Assembly: GCA_023078685.1 (NCBI GenBank)
Contig: JALGAS010000001.1
Location: 4,030,001-4,094,000 of the forward strand
Direction of reading: 5' to 3'
Origin: Neopestalotiopsis rosae
Lineage: Eukaryota > Ascomycota > Sordariomycetes > Amphisphaeriales > Sporocadaceae
Length of the DNA: 64,000 nt
Positions 12,213 through 24,455 of the stretch are shown here, piece by piece (position 1 is the first letter of the stretch; every line of letters begins with the position of its first letter). The notes beneath the pieces are model-generated. The model saw nothing but the letters and a program-made list of their open reading frames with translations, had not been told where the DNA came from and searched no databases. The position numbers and the translations under genes are program-made.

Positions 12213-15200
12213 TTAAGTCGTCATCGGGGTTGGGTCCCACGAGAACATGCTGGTGTCTACCGTATAGGGCTTGTCAAAATCGACAGGAAATTCGTCCCAG
12301 GCTAATGGTGGTTCAGACATGTCCATTTCTGCGCCAGATCCGAGAGTAAACCCGCTCCCACCAAAAGGCTGCCATGTATCAAAGCCCATGTCAAGTGTCA
12401 CATTCAACGCAATACCTTCCGAGACGTCGCTGTTGGGCTCTGAGGATGCGCTGTCCTTGCTTGATTCTGGTGTGTCAAGTGGTGACAAGGCTCGGTAAAC
12501 GGCCATGTTCGATATCGCGCCGCCACCGCCGCTTTCCAACCCTCCCAGATAGTGAGATAAGTTTTGCGGATCCATGGTGCCAAATTGCGGCAGCCCTGCC
12601 GATAGGGTCGGTTGTGTCGTGGTGTCGTCTTCCCCGTGGGCCGCTGGGCCATTCAAACCAGCTGGCTTCACCCCCAAGACGTTGCTGGTCATGTCCTTCG
12701 CAGCATCTGCCGAACCGGCTGCAACCTCCTGGCTTTTCGTTGATGGGCCACGGGACATTGATACGCCAACTGGGGTCTGACCAGACCGTGGCGGAGCATT
12801 CATCGGGGTCGCCGTCGTAGCAATGGCAGGGTCGTGCTTGGGTTGACCATTGACATCAACTCCGAGCGCATCGCCAACTGCCCCCAACAGAAACTTCTCC
12901 GGATCCTCATGAGGCTTGACGTGCTCTTCCTGTATATGCGCACGACGTGCTTCTTCCGTCAAAAAGGCGAAACGGCTTGCTTCGCAGTCCAGCTCCGGAC
13001 AGGGGTATTGTGGCTCCACTGGCTTGTCTTTCTTGGCCTCCAGAGGAGCTTGCTTATTTAGCTGAGGACTGTTACCGCTCGCACCTGAACCGTGACCATG
13101 CTTCCGCCTCTTGTTCGGTAGCGTCAAATCCATGTGAGCCCCATTGGCATTGCTATATGTTGGCACGCCGTGTGGCGATGGAGCAGAGGGGATTTGAAAG
13201 GGTGGCTCCTTGGACGTAGGTGCAGCAGGCGGCCCTCCGGACCTGCTATTGGATCTGACATGCTTGTTGTGCTTCTCTAAATTTGTCGCGCTCAGTGGCG
13301 TGGGTTGCACTACCGGTGTTGCAACCGGAGCTGGCGGACCCTGGGCATGATTCGAATCCGAGGCGCCTTGGGCGTTCCTCTGTCCTGCTTGTGCAGCACT
13401 GTGAAGATCCTTGCCCATAGAAGCCAACAGCAACTTGGCTTCCTCAATATAGGCCCGCTGAATTGTGAAGACTTCCTTCGGCTGCGATGCAGTCTCGCTA
13501 TCTTTAAATTGTTGGTGCAGGCGAATGCGCTATCGCGAATTAGTAAAGTTAAGTCATGCAACATATCCTCATCCAGATTTATAGACTTACAGTGACAAAA
13601 TACTGTCTCGCACGCATATCGTCATGGGTGAGACTGTACCATTTGGTCAGTAGTTTAGCGACCTTGCGTATCTCGCCCAGCATATGCTGAGCATCCCGAG
13701 TCATTTCCATGAGCTGCTGTGGGCTCATCGGTACATCTGGAAGAGTCTCCTCCCTGCACTGGCGTGATGCCTCGTTTGAAATAGTCCTCAGACGCTCGAT
13801 ATCCTGGTTTTGTGGCGCCGCCTGGGCCTGGCGAGCTTTCAAGAATTGCTCATACTTCTGTCTTTGTTCTGGTGACATTGCCGCAAGCTGAGCCGGCGTG
13901 ATTCTAGGAGGACCTGTTTGCCCTGGCTGTGAAGGTGGTCGTTGGGCGGCCGCGGGTGTTGAATTCGTTGTGTCCACATCATCGCTGCCTCGCTTCGCTG
14001 GTCTTTGAGGAATAGACGAAGCATTTGGTTGGGGCGTCGGTCGATTTGCACTGACTGGCTTTGAAGGCTTCGCAGGTGCAGCTGATACGGACGACTCTGC
14101 AGTGGTGCTGGGAGGCCGTTGCGGCGCTGGGGGTGCTGCCGCAGGGACCTGGACCGGCGGCACTGGAGGAATTTGCGAAGGCTGTCCGGGCTGTCCAAGA
14201 TGACCTACTTGTCCTGGCTGGTTTTGTGCCATTGGTTGTTGTGGTTGTTGTTGTTGTTGTTGTTGTCGTGGCGGCATAAGTCGATTCCTTAGCTGGTGCT
14301 GCTTGACCTGGAGGAGATAATGTCTGACATCCTCCTCTTTCCAACCCTTGAATTTTTCGCTGGCTTGACGTGCACTTTGTATCTCCTGCGGTGAGATTGT
14401 CACGTTTTGAAGAGCCTGCTGTATGGCAGCGTTCGCATTATGTGGTTGCACCTGGCCGCCCATCGGCCCTTGAGGACCTTGAGGTTGGGTGCCAGGGGGC
14501 AAATGAGCTCCTCCGCCGGCTTGGACTCTCTGGGCATTGACCATCCTTTGAAACTGCATTTGCTGAAGGGAAAGAATCTTGTTTTGAGCGACGGGGTTCG
14601 CATTGTTCTGTATCATCCATTGCTTGAGCTGACCCCATTTCTTAATTGCGGGAGGCAGTTGCGGAATTTGTGCTGCGACGGCTGGGGGGAGGTCCACAGC
14701 ATCCATGAATGCAGCAGCACTGCTGGCGTCTACTGGCATAGGAGGCTGCCCTGGTGCCGTGGGACGCATCCGATTCAAGTGCTGCTGCACCAGCGTAGGA
14801 TTCTGCGAGTTGCCTCCAGGCATATTACCACCAGGCTGCGGTGTCATGTTGCCGCCAGGTGTGAATTGTGCCATGGGATTCCCCTGGCCAAATTGGCCAA
14901 GCTGAGCCGGCGCCTGCGGTTGGTTGGCCATCTGTTGTCGGTTGTTCGCCATGAGCCATTTGCCAAGGACTTCATTTTGCTTCTCAGGTGGTAACATGCG
15001 AAGAGTTTGCTGCTGATCAGGGCCCAGGTTGCGCATCATGATTGCCATCAGGTTATTCCTGTTAGGCATTTGTTGACCGGGCTGCATACGTGGGTTCCCT
15101 TGGTTGAGCTGCATGTTCATGCCTGCTCCCATGTTAGGATTCCCTTGGGGCATTTGCTGTCCCATTGCCACGGGGGGTCGCTGGACCGGTGCATTGAGAG

Positions 15201-16752
15201 TGTTCATGCCAGGGCTCTGCGAGATCGCGCCAGGCCCGCCGAGACCCCCAGGTTGACCTTGCATCTGTTTCGCCTGAGCCTGGGCGCGGATCGAGGCCTG
15301 TGTCTTTTGGGCTGCCTGATCCATTTGCATTTGCTGGTTTTGTTGCATGTTCAGCGGCGGTTGCTGCGGGCGACCAGCTTGACCCGTTCCCTGTTGAACC
15401 CCAGGCTGACCGGGAGCAGGAGCACCTCCCACTGGCTGAGGAGTAGCATTGCGACCAGCAGCGCTTGCGGGCACGACCATTTGGCCTGCTTCCTGAGCCA
15501 TCATGCCGGCCTTTTGCTGGTTCATAAGTTCAACATTGGAGAAAGGGCCCAGATCCCCATTAGCTGTGGCTTGCCCAGCTTGCTGTCCACCAGCATTGGC
15601 AGAGCGCTGCTGCTGCTGTTGTTGTTGTTGCGCCTGCTGTTGCGCCTGCTGCTGCTGCTGCTGCACCTGCTGCTGTTGCGCTTGTTGTTGCGCTTGTTGC
15701 TGTTGTGCTTGCCGTTGTTGCGCCTGCTGCTGAGCCTGGATTTGCATAGGATTCATTCCACCATTCTGAGGCGCGTTCATTTTTTGTAGGATCTGAGACA
15801 CCAAGGTTTGTTGGATGTAATAAAGTGCCGCATCTTGTCCCTTGGAGTTTAGCACGTGTATCTGCTGTGGGTTGAGCTTTTGCATCGCCAATTGACGGTA
15901 ATGGTTCTTCTCCGCCTCGCTTAGGCTGTTGAATCTGTTGATGGCCGCCTGCTGCAGCCGCTGCCTTTCCTGGGGAGGGAGGTTGTTGACAGTCATGTTT
16001 CCTCGACGCATTTGACCTGGGCCCATCTGCGTTGGCTGCGGTGGTTTCGCGCCCATGGGGAGTACGCCTTGATTAGGCATGCCCATCCCCGCCTGCTGGG
16101 GCTGGCCAGGAATGGGAGATGCCTGCATCTGTTGTTGCAGATGCTGAAAGCCCTGCTGTGGAGTCTGGCCCATTCGCATTTGTGGCGGTATCATGCCTGG
16201 CTGATTCATCATGGGTCCTTGCGGATTTTGTGCGCGTCCTTGCATCTGTGCAGCTTGTTGCTGATTCATGGTGTTTTGCAGGTTCATTTCGTTGGACTGG
16301 CGTTTCAGAAAAAGTTCCTGCAACTTGGACTGGATCTTCTGATCATATACTTCCTGTGAAACTGGTAAGTAAGTGACCAGAGCATTATGACTTGGTTTTC
16401 TTTTGCAAGAGCTGGGACGGACGCACCTTGGTTGGTGAGTGCAGAAAGCAGTCTCTCTCAAAATTGATGATCATGCCCATGGTCTGATTCTGATCCGTCT
16501 GCGGATTGGCGAGGAAGGTGTTGGTCAGGCTAGTAAAAGATCAGTAGAAGAACGCAAGTGACAGGGGTACCGAACTCACAGATTACCAGCATTGGTAATG
16601 CGATGTTGAGGTGGTAAAGCTGCCTGCCAGCCAGATGGGGGTGGTGTATTCTGCTGCTGCGTCATGATGATGCTCATCAGCGTGTTGAGCATAGTCTGCT
16701 GCGGCATGCGTGGCCGCATTGGCTGCTGCATCATGGGCATTTGGCCAGCCAT
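12213..16752 (-). CDS. MED15: Mediator complex subunit 15 (Med15/Gal11-type)
   Basis: Four exons, 16752-16580, 16529-16427, 16353-13591 and 13529-12213, give 1451 aa. Introns are 50, 73 and 61 bp with GTGAGT, GTGCGT and GTAAGT donors. Residues about 43-115 (from SGWQAALPPQHR to the SPTKEVYDQK region) form the N-terminal KIX-type domain, through which Med15 contacts activators. The rest is very rich in Gln, Pro, Met and Asn. There is a Q-rich block at about residues 297-342 and a second Q-run near 787-797. A charged helical segment (SPEQRQKYEQFLKARQ, then DVPMSPQQLMEMTRDAQHML) lies before the last intron. The C-terminus is acidic and aromatic (WQPF, WDEFP, FSWDP). Med15 sits in the Mediator tail and links activators to RNA polymerase II. 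The second intron lacks stops, so a model starting near 16461 would wrongly lose the KIX start. Family identity is strong. Confidence 0.9.
14232..14275. repeat. In-frame glutamine repeat in MED15 (short)
   Basis: A run of mostly CAA codons on the minus strand encodes seven consecutive Gln after PPR. It is interrupted by Pro. Confidence 0.8.
15605..15740. repeat. In-frame glutamine-rich repeat in MED15
   Basis: A mixture of CAG and CAA codons with Ala and Val interruptions encodes about 45 mostly Gln residues. The mixed codons suggest selection for the peptide as well as simple repeat slippage. Confidence 0.85.
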
Positions 16753-19700
16753 GGCAGCAAGATTTAGCAGCGTGAGTTAGCTTTGCTGGGAGCGGTGGTG
16801 ATCTGAATAGACAGCAGGTGGAGCTGCGGAAGAAGACAAAGAGCCTCTCGAGCGCGCCGAAGTCAGGCTGTATGATGCCTTCGGTATTTCAAATGACATC
16901 CATATAGAGCAGTCCGCTTGAATTGCCAGAGGGACCGTGGTGACAGATGCCTGAGACGATGACAGGCTTGGTCAAGAATCGGGACGCGGGGACTGCCGCA
17001 ATGATTCGTGTTCAACGACTGGTCTCGCGCGGACGCGCCTGCGGCTCTCAGTATGGACGTCTGCCCGTTGAACGTCGTAGCCAACAGGCCAGGGACCACC
17101 GAATTAAGAGAAGTCGAAGCGACTGAAGGCTTTGTTCAGCGAGGCACAGAAGAGACAGGAGTTGATGGGAGCGTCAACATTCTCTGCTTGTCGGGCGACA
17201 CTGTTAATGAGTAGCGGCAAGAAAGGGTGCTCGTGTTCGATGTGGCCGTCGTTGGTGATGGTAGTGACCGTTTTCGTCGTCGTCGTTATCGTCGTCGTCG
17301 GCAGCGGCGGCGTACTACAGCTCGTGAAGCGCGTGTAGAAGGGAAAGCAGTGCAGATCAATTTCGAAGAAGAATGCTACCTAGCGCTCAAGTGGACCAAG
17401 GTGAGTTGGGTAGGGTGGATGAGTGGGTGCCAACTGTGACTGTGGTTTGCTCGAGACAGGGTCGTCGCGGGGGGCGGGGAGCGCAGAATGGCCTTGCGTC
17501 GTCTTGCGGGCGAAGCAGCGCTTTGGGCGTAACGGGAAATCAGTCGACGGCGGGCAACGAGGCAGTAAAGCAGCAGCTATATTCACCAATATGTTGTATC
17601 GGGACAACTCGTCTCGTTTGAATTTCGTGTATATGCGTTTGTTCGTTTCTTGTCGGAAGGTGAGAAGAAATGGTGCCTAGAGATGTTGTGTGGTTTGTGG
17701 CATGTAGGCAGGTAAGGCATTGGGGGGAGGGAACTTGGGTGAGTAAGTTGATGGGCAAGCAAGTGAGGTGCGGACGCAGAGCCCGGCATGGTTGGAAGTA
17801 CAAATGGGCGAACCAGCGTGGCCCAGGTTGTCAAGGGTGGCCCAGCAAGGCGCTACACTACGTACTGCAGCAGGGACGCTAGTAGGTAAGTAAGTAAGGT
17901 AGGTGCACATTTATGTAGGTTCAAAGTTGGGATCTGGCACTGGACTGGGCTAGGTGACCAGGGTTTGGACAAGGCCCCGAAAGACTAATGTGGGCGCCAC
18001 CCTACCCAATCCCCCCCTGCCAGAAAAACACCCCCCTGTCTGCCTGTCGAGGGTGCCGAGCTAGAGGAGGGCCAAGCAGAAAGAGAGCCTGGTGAGGATG
18101 AATGAGTGGACGTGTGTGTGTGTTGGGTGTGTGGGAGAGAGACGAGGAGGAGAGAAAGGTGAATACAACATTAATCATTCAGTCCACGAGATTCGCAGAC
18201 GGACTCGGGGCATTGGAACAGTGCTTAGGTTTTTCAGTCAATTTGCTAATGCCCTGCAAGATCAGGCTCATATGGGAAATTCTGATGTAACAAAGTCTAC
18301 GGATACATACAGTTTTGGCATTCCATGTACGTACAGATGAATGAATCGGTCAATATCCATGTCCTCCTGATCACTAGGTAGGTACACTAAACGCCAAGCT
18401 GCCGGCACACACACACACACACACACACCACACACCACACCACACCACGCAGAGACAAGCTAATAAGCAACCATGCGTGGATACCTACTTGATTCCCAAT
18501 AATAACGGGATACACATCGTAGCGACGAGAGCTTTTGATTTAGGCCGTTATAACAGGAAGGCAGGCAGTTTGTGTTCCCAGCATTGAAAGCTATCAACCA
18601 GTCAAGGTCTGTCTACATTCAATCCATTGCGCAAAACCCTAGTTGAGCCGGCTTGTTGTTGAATTTGTTTCGCCATTGAAGCATTGTCCAAAGACGCCTT
18701 ACCCATGTATGTTACGGTAGGGATCATTTCGTGCAAAAATCAAATTCACCACTTCGTAATATGGTGACAGCTTTGGTAGCGCGGAAACAACCACTTTCTT
18801 CGAGAGCCTCTCGTATCCCAATAGTACGTACGATCCAAATTGTAAAGTGTATGTGTGTTCCCTGTCACAGTTGGCGGTCCCCGTCTGGGAGCAGGTTGGC
18901 ACCTCAATTGGCAGGCTCTCCATAAGGAGGGCTGGAGGATGCCAAGAAGATCAGATGAGTTTGACCGGGATGATATTGGCTGACGAATGCCCATCTCCAA
19001 TTGTACATGTCTACAGTATACATTGTCTACATTGATATCTGCTCCGTGAGCTTCATGACTATATAGACCGGGAGGTGATGGAGGCAGGATCTTAGATAGA
19101 GAGGTGTGAGAATGCCGTCTTTGTGCAGAACAATAGCTGTCTGCGTACCCGGTCATTAAGAGCAAGTGAAGTCACGACTTGTCCACGGCCAGGTACACAC
19201 GTCAAGGCAATGTAGGTACGTAGCTGCTAGTTCGTCGGCCGGGTACGTAGTGCGTGTATGGTGTGTATGTGCCAGCTGGTGCGTAGCCCTGGGGGTTTTT
19301 CGTACAATGCCAAGTCACAGGTATCAGGACCCGCCGCCCATCACACTCCCTCTACATAGGAGGGTCCAGTACTTCGTAGATCAGGGCGCATTTACCCTTA
19401 TTAGACGAATGGCTTGATCGTGATTAACAGTGCTATCTCTCTGGCGAGTCTAGTTGATTGATCGACCATCCCATCTTCCCCTCGAAAACGGGTCGCATGA
19501 AGACATGCTACATATGTATGAACTCGCTTGCCAAGTGGTTATGTGTATTTCGAGTCGAGGGACTACAGGATGTCGCGGTATGCCTATTTTCCACGGGCTC
19601 ATGACCGATTTGTCGTCCACTCTGTGATGTTGAACTCTGTGGATCGTGGCTTCGACGGGCCCAAATTAGGTTTTAGAACGTGGAGGGCCAGGGCGAGGGT

Positions 19701-22700
19701 GGTTCTGTTGACATATTTCTACGCACCTGCTTCGCTGCCTACTTCCAGCCAAACCGGCGCATGAACTGTGGTCATAGATCCGTCGTCAAATAAGAAACGG
19801 AATGTAGAAGACACTTTCAAAGTGTGAAAAGTCGATGGTCGCGGTCAGTATCAGGATGCATGACGATGACAATACTCTGCTCTAAATGGACGCACCTTGG
19901 TTAGGTCATCTGGACAAGTAAAGGATGAGCCACGCTAATTGTAAGTAGACAGAAATCAAAGATTACATATGTACGCAAATCCCCGGTGCATCAATTGGTG
20001 ATCGGTATGCCGATTTTCTTTTTGCTCAGGTAAGTAAGGACCGCCTCTCCTTGTCCCGTACTCTGTATGTACTCCGGCACGCTCCATTTACACACATTAT
20101 ACACTGTTGGTTAAAACAGTGCAAGAACCAGACAACGGAGAATTTCAAGAGAGCGGGCGATGATGGGGCATTCAACGGCGTCGTCTTTTCTGCCCTAAAT
20201 CGGCCCCGTAGACACCGTACACAATAGAAGGACAGCACCAACACCAGGTACAACGCTTTTGAAAAGCTAGCGTTGGGGGTTCTGGTGTTGCCATTTTCAA
20301 GCTAACACGTCCTGCGATCAAGTCGAATATAGTTAAAGCAAGCATGAATACCAGGTTATTAGACCTGCCTAACCTTACATTTTTTCAGGTTTTGGCAGTA
20401 AATGGAATACACACCTTAACGTATATACGAGGTAGGTATGCTGTGCTCAAATACATTTCGTGATGTTCACAATGTTGCATTTATATCAACCTGTGCCTGA
20501 AAGTTATGCCAGTCGGCAAGCAGGACAGTATTACCCAGACATATACCTTGGCTCCTGATATAATTGTGCAATGCCTGAATTCGATGCGATGAATATTTTA
20601 CACGTTGCAAGATACTAGGTAAGACTACGAGTCATTTTTTTGCAAATTCTCGAAGTCGCTCGAGAGTCGAGGCAACCTGCAAGCCATATACATGCACGGA
20701 ATATAGTATTGAAGGTTTGCAATGGCGGCATCTGGACCCCTACTTGCTTAGCGCAATTGTCGCGCGACAAGCGTGTAGACCGCCCGCTGCCTCCCATGTC
20801 AATTCTGGCTCCCTCAGCATCCGTGGATATTCATATTTTTCCTGTGGTCGAATCCTTCGATATTATCGAAACCCAAGACAATAGTGATCAAAGCGTCTTG
20901 TGATCTGATAGACGCACTGACTATCAAGATGGCCAGATATGGACCTCTACCTCGACACAATCATGGCTTCTTATGTGCAGATACGTTCTAGGCACAACGC
21001 TGTTAGATGTTTTATACAAGCTGACGCTTCAGGAGAATAAAAGCTACTGTTGATTATTGTGTACAGCCGTTGAGGGCGAAGACACAGTTCTAAGTCAGAA
21101 CATATCAACGGTGAAAGGATTCGATCACGGAAAAGCTTGCCTTGCATACGGCAGATGAATCATTTTGCCATCTCAGAGGCCCGCCCCATCGACCACGTCA
21201 GTCCACGACAATGCGTAAACAGGCATTGGTGTAGCTTGGCCGTGGTACAAGCGGCCAATCTTGCCAAGGATGCAAGCGAATATCTCTCTACGTATAATAT
21301 TGCGTAGAATCCAGTCACCGGGCACAAGAATCAGGCGTCCGCGGGGGCGAAGGGCTCAAAAGGCCTCAAGGGCTTTTGGGAGCGCAGACTGCCAAAGACA
21401 GCTAACTAGGCGGCTACATTACATGTATCTGCATCGTAGAGAGCGAGGATCGTTTGAACTGGACGCAATGGCTGTCGCCCGGCAGCATTGATATTTGTTA
21501 TTTCCGGAATATCATCTGCGTCCCCTGCCAGAGAGCAAAGGCTGTCGCGTCATGGGATTCTTCTTCACCAATTCCATATATCAGTATATCAGGTCGTGTT
21601 CACCTCTATATATATATGTATTTCTAGCATCCTGGGCACATGAGATCCATCCATATATCTAGTACGAACTACTTTGTACTATTATTGCTACTAACCCATG
21701 CCAAGTAGCAAGTATGAATCCAAGGCGACTGGTGCCGTATTCAATTGAGCTACGGTAGGTAGGGTAGGTTCGATTATGGAAAGGAAGAAATCCGACAAGT
21801 TTTTGTGACGCTGGCTGCCTTCAAGCTGTGTGCACCTCAAAGCCTTTTCTATTTTCTTCTCTGGCAGTGTCTACGTGGGAAACGTGAGACCATAGCACGA
21901 CCAATTCGGGTCCTTGAATGAAGATCAACACCTATGACTTCTTACTCTTCGCTGAGAGAGGCCGGTCGAACTCACGTTTCGCCCGTTTTGTTACTAAAAC
22001 CTAGTCGCGTTGAGATACGAGGTTGAATGAAGCAGAGTAACTACGCCCTCGGCATACCAAGCACACAACGCAAAATTTCAATGACAGGCGAACTTGATTG
22101 TAAATTTTCTGCTGCATTCTCTTCTGCAATCACCTACCACTCCAAACTTGAGGTTTTGCCTGGACTGCTTCTATTCACCTACACGCACGTGCTACTCGGT
22201 ACGTGACCAAGTATGGAGGGACATGCGGACACTAGAATTTCGATAGCTGCGGGCGACCTCGACAGCTCCTCGCCATAATGTGGTGCGCACCCATGTATTC
22301 AACTCATCGTTCCCGTCTTCACATACGTACAGATGCATAGACTAAATTGATGTGTGAGTTTCTGTCGAGAAAGCACAAAGAACAACGTATATAATGAGTC
22401 AACATCAGGTGAATAAAATAGGTAAATGTATACCTGGGCGAGCCGGGTGTGTACTTTGTTAACGTGATGACATCGAATGCTTTCTCCCTCCGCCTCACCC
22501 CACCCGCCACCCTTACCCCGATCCCAGCTACCTACCTATCTTTACACTAGCTGCGGCTAGCTGCCGATATCTGGGCAAGTCCATCGGCCAGCCAGCCAAC
22601 CAATTCGACGTGATCACCACCGACCAGCCCTCGGCAACGGTTGGACATCAGACCCAAGACCTCTGCAACCCAGGCTCGCCCAGCTGCAAAGCACAGGTTT

Positions 22701-22854
22701 ACTACAGATGCCATTCAAAAGAGGCTCTCCTCTACCGATCTGCAAAACACCTGTACTGAGCGTGTCTTATCTTCTATCTTGCAACGCGCGACCAACGCTT
22801 CGACTTCAAGCCACGATTCCATTTGCTCGCTTCCGTTCGACAACAGTCGTCAAG
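16753..22854. other. Gene-poor 6 kb stretch between divergent genes
   Basis: The left end should hold the MED15 promoter and leader. This includes a CGT-rich tract at about 17269-17305. The right end (from about 22450) should hold the promoter and leader of the aspartyl aminopeptidase gene. In between, no open frame exceeds about 140 codons and none shows a domain. Simple repeats include a CA tract near 18406, TA-rich sequence near 21610, and repeated GTAGGTA/TAGGTAGG words (17882-17905, 18375, 21750). No tRNA, 5S rRNA or transposon ends were recognised. Confidence 0.55.
18405..18449. repeat. CA dinucleotide microsatellite
   Basis: Perfect CA units run from about 18406 to 18428, followed by degenerate CACAC units. 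Confidence 0.9.
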
Positions 22855-24455
22855 ATGGCTCCTCCCCAGTCCGCTCTCGACTTCCTCGAGTTCGTCAATG
22901 CCTCGCCTACCCGTCAGTTACTCCCAATCTATAGCGCCCGTTCCGTACTATCGCTCTCCAAATCATGCTTTTTGCGGCTGGCTGGCCGATTGACTGACTG
23001 ACTGACTTGTTTTGCACTGTTCCAGCCTTCCATGCCGTTCAATCCGCCATCGCCCGCCTCGACAGGGCTGGCTTCGTCAAAGTCAAGGAACGCGAGAATT
23101 GGTCAGCCACCCTCAAGCCTGGCGGCAAGTACTACATGACTCGCAATGGGTCGACCATCGTAGCCTTTGCCATTGGACACAAATGGAAGCCTGGCAATCC
23201 CATTGCCATGGTCGGTGCCCATACGGACTCGCCTTGCCTCAGAATCAAGCCTGTGAGCAAGAAGAGTGGCGTTGGTTTCCTCCAAGTTGGCGTCGAGACA
23301 TATGGCGGGGGTATATGGCATAGCTGGTTTGATAGAGATCTTAGCATCGCCGGCCGTGTCCTGGTCAAAGACGGTCAAGGAAACTTTGTCCAGAAACTGG
23401 TCAAAGTCGATCGCCCTATCATCCGGATCCCAACTCTCGCTATTCACCTCGATCGTGAACCAAGCTTTAATCCCAACAAGGAGACGGAGCTGTTTCCAAT
23501 TGCCGGCATGGTTGCTGCCGAGCTCAACAGAACCGGTGTTGAGGAGGTGGGCAAAGACGATGCTGCTGGCAACGCAACCTTTCAGCCGTTGAAGGACATG
23601 TCTGATCGCCACCATCCCTATATCCTCGAGATCATCGCAGAACACGCCGGCGTCAGCGTTGAGGACATCGTTGACTTTGAACTCGTGCTTTACGATGTGC
23701 AGAAGTCGGTTTTGGGTGGCTTGAACGAGGAATTCATCTATTCAGCTCGTCTGGACAATCTGAACATGACCTATTGTAGCGTCATGGGATTGATCGAGTC
23801 AGTACAGTCGTCAAGTCTAGATGAGGAAACTTCGATTCGTTTGATCGCTTGCTTCGACCATGAAGAGATTGGTTCGACGTCAGCACAGGGCGCGAACTCG
23901 GATCTCCTACCTGCCGTGGTCCGACGGTTGTCTGTTGTCGCCGGCGACCGCCATGGAGACTCGGCCTCTCATCGGTCGTGGGAACATATCAGTTCCGATC
24001 CCGATACCGACCTCACTACCGCATTTGAGCAGACCGCCTCGGGCTCCTTCCTCGTTTCAGCCGACATGGCTCACTCTGTGCATCCGAACTACGTGGGCAA
24101 ATACGAATCGAACCATCAGCCTGAGATGAATAAGGGTACTGTCATCAAAATCAACGCCAATCAGAGATATGCCACCAACTCGCCTGGCATTGTACTGATT
24201 CAAGAAGCTGCGAAGCGGGCTGGTGTTCCGCTGCAATTATTTGTAGTGAGGAATGATTCATCCTGTGGCTCGACTATTGGTCCCATGCTCTCAGCCAAAA
24301 TGGGTATTCGCACTCTAGACCTGGGTAACCCTCAACTGTCCATGCACAGTATTCGCGAGACTGGCGGCACATATGATGTCGAGCACGCTATCAAGCTCTT
24401 TGATTCCTTCCTGTCTCATTATTCGGAGCTTGAGGCCAAGATTTTTGTAGATTAG
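22855..24455 (+). CDS. APE4: Aspartyl aminopeptidase, peptidase family M18 (DNPEP/Ape4)
   Basis: Two exons, 22855-22912 and 23026-24455, give 495 aa. The 113-bp intron is phase 1 (GTCAGT donor, CCAG acceptor, CTGAC repeats before the acceptor). This di-zinc enzyme removes N-terminal Asp/Glu from peptides in the cytosol; in yeast Ape4 is also carried to the vacuole. Expected metal and catalytic residues are present: H85 in HTDSP, D263 in ARLDN, E299/E300 in DHEEIGS, D366 in SADMAHSVHP, and H460 in LSMHSIRE. Length is normal for the family. The start at 22855 has a good context (AAG before ATG, G after) and matches usual family N-termini. An in-frame ATG at 22708 would add 49 residues that look like a mitochondrial presequence; this is discussed as a finding. 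The downstream GPI-protein gene is convergent. Confidence 0.95.

Noticed and set aside
15007..15789. 260-codon plus-strand frame opposite MED15
   Set aside because: It is the antisense of the Gln-rich exon; its Leu/Arg-rich composition follows from the repeat on the other strand.
16354..16461. MED15 start at the upstream end of the long Gln-rich frame
   Set aside because: That frame simply reads through intron 2; splicing to two upstream exons restores a KIX-type N-terminus.
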